This document shows, one piece after another, positions 35,201 through 44,085 of a DNA stretch of 64,000 nt. The stretch comes from Pisaster brevispinus. Its lineage: Eukaryota; Echinodermata; Asteroidea; Forcipulatida; Asteriidae. Location: positions 7,793,218-7,857,217 of the forward strand of contig JAMKCF010000011.1 in NCBI GenBank assembly GCA_023634235.1, written 5' to 3'. Below the pieces are notes generated by a model. That model was not told the DNA's origin, made no database searches, and saw only the letters and a list, made by a program, of their open reading frames with translations. Each line of letters starts with the position of its first letter. The stretch's first letter is position 1. The position numbers were made by a program, and so were the translations under genes.

Positions 35201-36819
35201 GCACAGGTTCGTAGGAGGAGGGGGGGGGGGCTTTACCAGAAAGTTTCAATACCAAGCCATAACCGATCAAGGTTTTAACACTTTCACTTGCCTAGTTGCC
35301 TAGAGATAAGTCATCCTACAAAAGAAGAATCATGCTGTGAGTAACTGAAAATTGAAACAAGTTAAACAAAAATGTAAGTGCGTGTTGTCATGAATTGTGC
35401 AAACCCACAACGTAGCAGGATAAACCATTGATGATTTTTGTTTCTTCGTATTCGTGTTTCTTCTGCTCAGTCAGGAGTAAGGAAAACGAAGGAGCTCTTC
35501 AACTGCTGTGGATGTGGATCCACGGTCGAAGAATCGATCACCGTCGGTTTACCAAAACAAGGGTACGTCTCCGGAGAGAGATTGTACGTCACCGGTCAAG
35601 TGGACAATCGTGACAGGGAAGAATCGTGTGATTTTCGCGCCAAGTGTATTCAGGTATAGTTTCAATTATTCTTAATTCGGGTTTGAGATTGTTTCAATCA
35701 GTTTCGTTTCCTCAGAAAATGTCATTTTTTAGTGTCAGCAATTTATTTTTATTTCTATTTTTTTTTTTCAATTTCAGAAAATAACGTTCCGTTCGAGATC
35801 AAGCGAAAAGAAACACGTGGAGAACATCCTTGGGGCTGTGAGCTTCAGAGTAGCGACTCCTCGAGGCAGGGTGACAGACTTCAGCCTAGGCCCGATACTC
35901 ATTCCTCCGGTACCACCTTCAGGTCTACCTGGCTGCAGCATCATTGATATAGAGTATCGCATTCAGGTGAGTTAGAATGATTACTGTGCTACACGAAGTG
36001 TGGACCTGAGAACAAAACAGGTCCACACATTGTAGGGACTTGAAACACAATGTGGACCTACACACGTCCACACCGTGTGTTTTTTACACAGTTAGAAGAC
36101 ATTAAGCCGATGATCAAAGAAGTGATACAAACCGCTTTATCTATTCATTTTGTGGAATCACTGTTAATTTTTTGAGGGAAACCCACCAACAATTAAAATA
36201 CAGAACAATATTATACATCTGTTTAATGTTTTGTTTGTCAGTGTAAGAGCAACAGCGGAAAGTGGAAGTTTCCAATAGTAATTGGCACGGTGCCTCTTCG
36301 TGCTCCGATGCCTGCTTTTTATCCAACCGCACCACCAGCAAATACGCCGTACCCTTCGGCCATTGCAAAGGCACCAGACTTCCCCGTAGGAGTGGCAGCA
36401 TCGGGTAAGTTTTGTTCCTCTCTTAAACCTATTTTGCATTTGAAGACGACTTATAATTTCTTATAGAGGAAGCTTGGGTGCCGTGACGGTGCCGCCGTAA
36501 ACGGCACCGGTATACTGCTCGACTTCAAATTAGATTTGTTTTTCTTTCTTTTTTCATAATTTGAATTCTCATATTTTTTGTCTCCACAAAGACTCTTTTA
36601 TTTAAATGAACAATTTTCTTTATTTCATTTGTTTGTTTTTTACGCAAAGCCCCTCCGTTTGGTGGTGAGGCTCCGCCCCCGAGTTACGAGCAGGCTGTCG
36701 GCCAAATAGAGAGACTGACCAACGAAAAGAACAATGAGGATTACTTCCCTGACGACCAGTTCGTGCCTAGTTATCCGTACTTCAACATTTCGGTTGACGT
36801 GCCACTGGATTCCCGTTAA
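32246..36819 (+). CDS. Alpha-arrestin (ARRDC-like), gene E
   Basis: Arrestin-domain protein of 407 aa, tandem duplicate of gene C. Exons: 32246-32381, 34407-34544, 34962-35206, 35471-35653, 35778-35966, 36242-36404, 36650-36819. Every exon has the same length as in C, and all junctions are GT/AG. The domains are those of C: FSPGDVIRGQV, IWVKLKGKAK, FEHKYGYVRYKVKA, CCGCG, IPPVPPSGLPGCSIID, PPSY at 361-364, VPSY at 390-393. PPAN replaces the upstream PPxY, as in C. The strongest difference from C is residues 62-68 of the N domain, SESDSDG instead of TRRNTNN. Scattered replacements occur elsewhere (for example DFRAKCIQ for FFLAKCVQ). The frame is open throughout, so it is presumed functional. 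Confidence 0.92.
32621..33914. mobile_element. 1.29-kb foldback element with AATATTTACG repeats
   Basis: The ends are inverted copies of TGGTGGCCCTGAAGGGACAT followed by CAAACATATAT. Inside each end lie many direct and inverted copies of an AATATTTACGT-like motif (32.64-32.88 and 33.70-33.90 kb). TA flanks both ends, consistent with a TA target duplication. The centre (about 32.9-33.65 kb) has no transposase frame. It is inserted in gene E intron 1 and absent from gene C. A degenerate solo end lies at 11.25 kb. Confidence 0.75.
35992..36090. repeat. GTCCACAC-type short palindromic repeat (gene E copy)
   Basis: Duplicate of the 26.86-26.97 kb repeat, at the same place after exon 5. Confidence 0.55.
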
Positions 36820-37029
36820 TCGTCACGCGAAGTTCAAATGATACAGGTGCGCTCATTGTTCTAACATGAAAGGAAATCGAGATAACGTTAGGTCGTGGGT
36901 TATCTTTCCTTTGAAGGCCTTGTGTCATTCTGGGCTCGATTTCACAAAGCTCTAAGATTCATCTTAAAATGAGTTTCCCCTATGGTGGTTTGTATTTTGA
37001 CATCAAACTTTGCTTAGGAATCGGCACCT

Positions 37030-37160
37030 TTTGGGACGCTAGGTGGCAGCAGACTTACCAGGTAAATCCATTGTTCTCTGTATTGTGCGCATGCTCAGAA
37101 CTACGTAAACAATGGAAACTTACCTGGTAGTTCTGCTGCCACCTAGCATTCCAAAGTCTC
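37030..37160. repeat. GCTAGGTGGCAGCAG palindromic MITE, copy 2 of 3
   Basis: The longest and cleanest copy. Arms GCTAGGTGGCAGCAGACTTA and TTCTGCTGCCACCTAGC enclose an inner inverted pair (ACCAGGTAAATCCATTG with CAATGGAAACTTACCTGGT). It could fold almost end to end. It is the unit 2 counterpart of the 27.87-kb copy, which has lost part of its centre. Confidence 0.7.
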
Positions 37161-37274
37161 TTATTAAGATTGACACCCATATGAGATCGATCTTGGCTCT
37201 TTGTGAAATCGGCCCCTGTCCACCCGACGAAGATGGACGAGCTTTTGGGCCATGGCCAGATGTACACTGCAAAA

Positions 37275-37675
37275 CCTTTGGTGTCTGTGTACGTTTTGTA
37301 ATCACTCTTAAAATTAATGGCAGCAAAAACTTACTTGATTAGAAGTACTGCAGCTTTCGGTAATGTAAAACACTTTGAGAATCATTTCACTTCGAAGTAA
37401 TCTGGTTATGGGAAAACATATTAGTTTTTATCCCCCCGAATTTGAGTATGAGAAATGTTACTTTCAGATAAATTTCTCAGATTGTGTATTCCTATTACGG
37501 GTTATTCTTCCTGAGTGGGTACAACCGCTCAGGATTTTTTGGCGATATCTCAAAAACGCTACCACCTGTTGAAATGAAATTTGCACAGGTTACTTTGATT
37601 GTATACATTTACACTTATATAGGGTTAAATCAATCGAACGGAACCAAAACCCCAAAGTACACGTTCCCTTTAGGA
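37275..37675 (+). repeat. TTAA-type MITE-like repeat, copy 3 of 4
   Basis: Unit 2 counterpart of the 28.09-kb copy. It retains TTCTCAGATTGTGTATTCCTA and the GGTTATTCTTCCTGAGTGGG segment, which copy 2 has lost. Confidence 0.65.
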
Positions 37676-38097
37676 TATCATGGGTGTTGTCACGAAAAGA
37701 TTCCGAAGAAAGAATCAACACTAACATCACAGGGTATTGAAATGACACAAACGTAATTGTTTTGGCAGAAATTAGTGTTATTTTTTAACACCCTATGGTG
37801 TAACTTTTGGTTCTTTTTCGGTATCTTTATGTGACAGCACCCATAGTTTAAATGTTTAATACCACAGTTTTTGCAGTGTTCAAATTTCCTATAAAGCTCG
37901 ACGGCGGTTGAGAAATAATATGATTTATTTTTTGAAACAGCTTTAGACCGTACTGTAATATTTAGCTGACCACAAACCCATTTTCGCACTGTTTATATAT
38001 ATTTTTAATATATAAAAAAATATTTTTTTAAATATATATATATATATTTTTTCATTTAAGATCATTATCCCCCCTAAAAAAAAGTATATAAGCAAAC

Positions 38098-38930
38098 AAA
38101 GACAGGCACTGGTCTTACAGGCACAATAACAGCATTGGATACAATGATTTTATTGTATAAACGTGCTGTGACGTAAGCATCCATATCTGTGTTATGATTG
38201 GTCGAGGTTGCACTTTCGATCGTCTGCATGCAGCGTGTGCATAGTGTTGTGTACATCATGTAAGTGTTGTCTTGTGTGAATTGACTGCGAGTCTCTGTGT
38301 GAAATGAATGCTAGGTCAAAGGTACACCTGGCAGCATCCGGTCAGGCTGGTATCTGGCGTTATTCGCGAGCCTCAAAGTGTGCCGTCAGATGTTCGGGCG
38401 AATAGAGAACCAGTTTTCTTTTCATTTGGATTCAGCAAAGCTATATCAAGGGTCCCATTGTCACTCGGTTGCCGAGATAAAGAGTAGACGCCCTGTCTCG
38501 AACCACTAGACTTGATTCAAGTCTGTGTCTCGTGTTTTTTTGTCTACACAACGGTCAGGGTGCAATCACACCTAAATAGGCAAAAGTTGGTGCGCCAAAC
38601 AAATTATCGTAATTTGTAAACCCGCAGTGGCTTGAACATTTTTGGGTGGTCATTTAATTAATCAATTGTGTATTTATGACAATTGCAAGTTATCACCTTC
38701 ACATGGAGATACACCTGCATGTACACATTACATAGTGAATAAAACAACATATTATGCATGTATACACACTATGCATACGCTGCATGCAGGCGATCGTAAG
38801 TGCAAGCTGACAAACTACATCACCCAGACCAATCATAAACAGATATGGAAAGCTTGCGTCACTGCACTTTTAACCGATGAAAATATTGTATCCAATGAAA
38901 TCATCGGGCCTGTAAGACCAGTGCCCGTTT
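38098..38930. repeat. Inverted repeat with arms of about 150-165 bp
   Basis: The left arm (38098-38246) read in reverse complement matches the right arm (38766-38930). Shared phrases include ACTATGCAnACGCTGCATGC, ACCAATCATAA and TGTAAGACCAGTGCC. The arms are diverged with small gaps, and about 520 bp separates them. This could be a foldback transposon or two inverted insertions. No transposase is visible. Confidence 0.65.
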
Positions 38931-39706
38931 TTATCCTTGCGGATAAAGACAGGGGACCAGTTTACGATAGTGATTTGCGTTTTTGCATGTTTGATGCAGA
39001 CACACAACCTCGATCTCAAACTTTAAATCAAGTCTACTGCTCCACCTGCCTCAATTCCACCCCTCAACGCCCACATTGTGTTAATTCCAGAGAAACAAGT
39101 TTCTCTTTCATTTGTATCATCGGCTGATGACACAGTTCGAACGATAAATGAAAGGCATTGAATGAGTCAAGGAATTCAGGCTATGGATGGTCGATATCAG
39201 TTTCGGTTGTCAGTTCTTCGCTGACTAAGATTTGTCGGCGAACAAGTTTCCCTCAAGAGCAGAGCTTATCATTCAGGGCAAGCGGTGGCAAATTGGGGCT
39301 ATTTAATATATTAAATTAACTGTTAATTTGTGCATTTCCCGATATTATGGGGGTGCAAGAGGTGGGGCAAGAGTGGAGGGGCGCTATAGAGGGCCAAACC
39401 ACAAAACGCGTACATCCCAATTCTGCTTATATGGTCACATGTTTAGCATAAACAAACCAAAACTGAGAGTCAGTTTGCTGATGACCCATTCAACCTTTTT
39501 GTTTTTCGACAAAAAGCGAAAGCAGATGTGAAAGTGCTCCAAGCGGCCCAAGTTCTTATGACGAGGAAACACTGACAAACAAAACCAGTGCATAAAGAGA
39601 ATTCAACTGCACTGTGATGTAGTGACGATTCATTGTACTGGGTGCTCGAAATTTCAGATTTTTAAGCCACAGGACCGTCACCTTGTCTTTGTGAAAAGCT
39701 AGAGAA

Positions 39707-40663
39707 ATGGCTGCCAGCATCATTTGTAATCGCGGTTTGGTGTTGATGGTATTACTCACGGTTACGGTTACTCACTCTGACGGTGCTGGACGAGTTAGAC
39801 TCGTCGAGGGACCAGAACGCAAAACTGTGATTCTAGGTGAAACCGCACAGCTTAAATGTACAGTGTCGATACTTACACATTTGGTTGAGTCTTATATGCG
39901 CTGGAAACATCTGGCGTCTGACATGGTTTATAATGACAAGAATGCCTGTTCCTATACCAACCTTCGCGTGTGTGTGGAAAACCACGTTGATGGGGACAAG
40001 TTTACCACTCTGCTGAAAATAAGAAATGTGACTGTGGAAGATGCAGGGACCTACTTATGTGAGTACGTTTTTAAAGGAAGAGATGCGTTAAATTTTTCTG
40101 CAGCGGGCAACATTGCCGTGTGCAGCCCGGTCACCGGACCAGATGTGGACCCGTCAGACTGCATCAGTACAACATCCACACCACCAGTCACCACCAAGCA
40201 ACAGCTGCAAGTTCTGTCACCAGCCGTTAAAATTGCGGTTATTTCCGCAAGTTTGTTCGTCGGATTTGTCATCGGTCTAGTTGTTATTTTGTGTACATGT
40301 AAAAGAAGGCTTCGACGAATGTCGGCTCAGCAACTTGATCAAGCACACTCCCGAAAGAAGAACCCAACACAGGACCGGGCTCAAGTCGTGTTTAATAAAG
40401 TTGGAGGCGGTCCAACTTACGAAAATGAGACCCCTAAGAAGTTGGGAGCACAGCAATCGTCCTGCGGGGGACCGGTTCAGAAATACCAAAACACGGGTCC
40501 AGCGATAAAACCAGGTTTCTCGTCGGGGACGATGTTATACGAAAACGCACCTCGTCGTATGACCGACAACACCTACGACGACACTGTTGCACAAAGAGCG
40601 GTGCCTTCATCTAGCGGACACACCCGTGTGGATCAACAAGTCTATATGAACCACCAGACATAA
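39707..40663 (+). CDS. Single-Ig-domain type I receptor with Y-x-N tail motifs
   Basis: Uninterrupted frame of 318 aa. Residues 1-25 look like a signal peptide (LVLMVLLTVTVTHS). An Ig V-like domain follows at about 38-137 with canonical C51, W66 and C118 in DAGTYLC, plus an extra cysteine pair C81/C89. N-glycosylation sequons lie at N107 and N129. A threonine-rich stalk has two more cysteines (139, 152). The membrane helix is at about 174-198, followed by KRRLRR. The cytoplasmic tail has tyrosines in YENE (238), YQNT (260), YENA (278), YDDT (290) and YMNH (313). Four fit the pY-x-N consensus bound by Grb2-type SH2 domains (known preference). I infer a signalling or adhesion receptor, possibly immune-type; no orthologue was recognised. 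Introns may exist only in the untranslated parts. Confidence 0.85.
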   Translation: MAASIICNRGLVLMVLLTVTVTHSDGAGRVRLVEGPERKTVILGETAQLKCTVSILTHLVESYMRWKHLASDMVYNDKNACSYTNLRVCVENHVDGDKFTTLLKIRNVTVEDAGTYLCEYVFKGRDALNFSAAGNIAVCSPVTGPDVDPSDCISTTSTPPVTTKQQLQVLSPAVKIAVISASLFVGFVIGLVVILCTCKRRLRRMSAQQLDQAHSRKKNPTQDRAQVVFNKVGGGPTYENETPKKLGAQQSSCGGPVQKYQNTGPAIKPGFSSGTMLYENAPRRMTDNTYDDTVAQRAVPSSSGHTRVDQQVYMNHQT

Positions 40664-40789
40664 AGAAGGGACAGTTGCATCAGTGAGCGCAGAAATGATA
40701 GTGGGCAAGTAAATGCAATACCGGTAAATCGTTCGGCAAAACCTGCACAGCTAATTTGGGCTGATTAGAATCGGCGATGTGCAGCTGAA

Positions 40790-41945
40790 CACAAATGTAC
40801 GCTGCTGATGACACTCAGATCTTCACATTTATTTTGTCATGCCAAGTCTTCCGAGGTCCTTCAACACTGTGTCGAAAGTCGAAGACTGCATAACTGTGAA
40901 GTGCAGGCCTGGATGTCATCAAATTTTCTCAAACTCAAGACCAAAATGTAACAACGGTCTGATGCAGTGCATAGCTTGCAAAGTCTAATCCTCCCATCTG
41001 TGAAAGTTGCTGGAGTTCACGTCTTAGCTTTAAACCAAGGCCAGTCAGAAATCTTGGTGCGATGACCATGTCACGCGCAGGTGTTTGGCATAATCAAGAA
41101 CGCCAACTTCCGCCTCACTAACACTACTGGCAGGGCCCGGTAGACTTCTGACTGTCGATGCAGTCAAGCTTGGCAGTGCACACTTCGGTCATACTTCAAG
41201 ACGACTTGACTACTGTAGCATTCTATTGGAAATTGGAAATAGTCAAAAACTCAAAAGGAGGTTTCAATTAATATTCTTCGAACTTCTGCATAAGACGAAT
41301 CACACACACACAAAACGCAAGTTCGACTCTATCACCCCGGAACTCATCAAACTGCACTGTCTCCCAATTCAACAAATAATGATTTCAAGGTCATCATTGT
41401 CGTGTTCAAGGCCTTTTAAGAAGCCCGTGGATATGCTGCAAGCTGCTTGTTTAGTGCTGGACGGAGATAACTTCGTTCAAATAGCTTCTGCTCACCGTAC
41501 TTTGTTGTGCCAAGAATGAGTCACTTCACTATCCTTTAATTCACATTTTCAATCTCAAAATTGTTGTATGGTTGGTTGTTACGGTGTTTAATTTCATCCA
41601 TTTGTCCTTTTTGTGAGGCCTGTTTAATTTCCCTTTTTACGCACCTTCTGTCACGTCTTGTCACTTTGAGTATGTCATCTTTTGATGTATTTTTATATTA
41701 TGTGAGGGCCCCAAATGGTCTGCTGTGCTGGATGGGTCACCCTCTGGTTTTAGATAAAATACATGAAACTTTTGCCGCTAGAACCTTCTCAGTCTATGGA
41801 CCCAAACTCTGGAATAAACTTCCAAATCACATCAGGGACGCAACATTATTTGAACACATTAAGACACTTCTGAAAGCCCTCTTGTTTCAGGAGGCCATCG
41901 ATGCCTTGTATGTTATTTCTTCTGTGCCTCAGCTCCTTTGAGCTA
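40790..41945 (+). mobile_element. Decayed non-LTR retrotransposon (L2/CR1-like), 3' part
   Basis: Frame-broken reverse-transcriptase remnants are readable: ADDTQIF near 40805, AWMSSNFLKLK near 40905, IIKNANFRLT near 41090. The conserved C-terminal block RTFSVYGPKLWNKLPNHIRD follows at about 41784. Stops and frameshifts are many, so it is inactive. It begins about 130 bp after the stop codon of the Ig receptor gene and is on the same strand. Confidence 0.75.
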
Positions 41946-44085
41946 AACTTTGATGTTGGTACTTTATAAAGTTTAATGATTGGTTGATAACTTATATAAC
42001 CTAGCATGAAGGGTGTCTTGGGTTCAACTCCCACTGAAGGTGCCTTCAGGTGACCCCGCTGCTGAGAAAGAACTAATCAAAGTGTATTTATATCCATTAT
42101 AAGCCACATCTAAGTGGGATAACTAGTGGGCGGGGGACGGGGTGGGCAAGCGGGACAATAGAATAGTTGTGGGGCTTTATTTTGTTGTTATTATAAGTAT
42201 GACAAAAGAGTGATTTCACATTGTTTAGATTGTCTCCAGTGCCGAAACTATTGTAAATTTCTAGGGGCACAAGGAACATACTACTATTTGTATTGGAGCA
42301 ATCTGCTTGCCAATTAATTCAACTGTAGTTTCAGCTTACATTTCTCATATCAAGCTCCACTTCAGCGCTTTTGTTAAACTATGCCATTTACTATTTTTAT
42401 ACGATACTCTGACGTGAAGGTAAACATAAGTATACATTATACGCGTGTAAATAAATGTAAAAAAATAGTTTGATTGGAATAAATATTATCGCATCAAAGC
42501 TTATACAATTTGACATTTTACTCTGATAATATTTTATCTCAAAGGTCAAGATTTAAAATGTAAATTGGGGGCCTCTACTCGGCTTTGGAAGTGAAAGGTG
42601 CTCATGAAAACTGGCAGCAAGTCGGTTTTAGGAAAAAGCACATTGGGGGTGGTTTTTCTGGGGTAATTAGTAAAAATTCCGAACGGTTGACATGCCAAAA
42701 ATTCAAATGAAAATGATGAAATCTGAAATTTAGTTGTCCGAATTTATATCGGGTTGGTTTTCAAGACGCTGAGAGATCGGACTTTAATTTCGCATTTAGC
42801 ATTGGTTGTTGTTAGTTTTTAGTGCGTGGTGCGCCCAGAAGGGTACACCATACTAAATGGACGAATATTCATGCGCCAAGCTCATCCGTATACTATCCGT
42901 ATACTAATGCAAGTAACGTGTCTGTTTGTGTAAGAAAAACTCCCAGGTGCCTGCAGATCGGGCTGCAAATTTTCGTACGGCCTTATTTCGGTCCGGTGAT
43001 CATACTAAGGGGGTACGATTTTTTTATTTTCTTCGTATTTCAAAATTTGATTTATTTCACATATTTTTTTGAAAGAGGATGAACGAACGCAAGGTATGAA
43101 AGCGCTTGGCATGTGGAGAAGTGCTTCACGGCAGCAAGGCGGTTTGGGAAAAAGTTCATTTTTGGGGGTGTTTTTTTTCTGGGGTCGCTAGCAAAAATTC
43201 AAAACGGCTGACCTGCCAACAATTGAAAGAGTTCTGAAATTTAGTTGTCCGAAAATATGTCTGATTGGTTTTCAAGAGGCTGAGAGACTTACACGATTTT
43301 TTGAGTATTTTTGAATATTTATAATTTAGCATCTGTTCCTACAGGAGTTTATTTAGTGAGGTGCGCCCTGGTGCGCCCATAATTACGTCTGATAGCGCCC
43401 TCTTTTGGTGTTATCAAGGGCGCCACCATTAGTTGTATTTTGTTTAATTTCGGTTACTAAAAACATCAGCGATCATTATCCATGTTAATATCAGCCTTCT
43501 TTGTTTTTGTGCCAAAGTTTGTGTGCAATTCTTCGCCATAGTGCTCCCGTAAAGTAATATAAATCAGGTATTGCAACTTAACGAATAATATGTAAAGTGT
43601 GATCGTACGCGGTTTCAATCTCTAGTATTAAATAGAAATAAGAAGCAACAAAAAAGTGATGACACTGTCTCTGTTGTGTTACTGTAGTGTTAGTGTTACT
43701 TTTTACTGTCACTACACTAGTTCTGAGCTGAGCTAGCTGAGTCGGTAACACGAACCTGACTCTGGCAGGGAAGAGAGACAGTCACTGAGTAGTCGCAGAG
43801 TAAATAATTTTTGACTCGCAGAGTGTTTTTGCCAATGCCGATTTTTGAATACAGCATGATGGTAGACATGGTAGAGGGACCATCACCATTCAGTCCACGC
43901 CACGGAAGTTCCTAGTGATGGCAGTGATGCCTTGACTTCGACTTGGTCTTTGGCTTTGTTGCCTGGCAGATACAGCAAAGAGGTCTTTGTTTTGTAAACT
44001 TATTTCAATATCTTCAGGGAGTAGGTGATGATACTGAGTGATACTGATACTAGTGAAACTGTTTAGGTTTTAATGTCTAACTCTA
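41946..44085. other. Intergenic, upstream of LRRC61
   Basis: Contains a diverged direct duplication (42.59-43.39 kb), dispersed GCGCCCTCTTTTG-type repeat phrases near 43.39 kb and the presumed LRRC61 promoter between about 43.5 and 44.08 kb. No TATA box is convincing. Confidence 0.5.
42590..43390. repeat. Diverged direct duplication
   Basis: About 270 bp at 42.59-42.86 kb is repeated at 43.11-43.39 kb in the same orientation. Shared phrases: CTGAAATTTAGTTGTCCGAA, TTGGTTTTCAAGA and GGTGCGCCC. The copies differ by many substitutions and small gaps, so the event is old. Function unknown. Confidence 0.6.

Larger units (their letters stand above)
29505..38070. repeat. Tandem segmental duplication, unit 2
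   Basis: The unit repeats the order found at 18.64-28.89 kb: minus-strand first exon, divergent intergenic region, complete plus-strand arrestin, then the same 3' flanking repeats. It differs by a 1.3-kb foldback insertion in intron 1 of gene E and by the lack of the hAT-like and CRE-rich pieces of unit 1. Exons, splice sites and long non-coding stretches stay very similar, so the event is evolutionarily recent. Confidence 0.85.
36820..39706. other. Intergenic between arrestin E and the Ig receptor
   Basis: Holds two MITE-like repeats (37.03 and 37.28 kb), A/T-rich simple sequence at 38.0 kb, the end of duplication unit 2 and a long inverted repeat at 38.10-38.93 kb. A 161-codon frame at 38642-39127 overlaps the right arm of that repeat and has no recognisable domain, so it is not called as a gene. 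Confidence 0.55.

Noticed and set aside
38642..39127. 161-codon open frame
   Set aside because: It has no recognisable domain, no plausible signal or splice context, and its middle lies in the right arm of an inverted repeat. Chance frame over repeat sequence is more likely.
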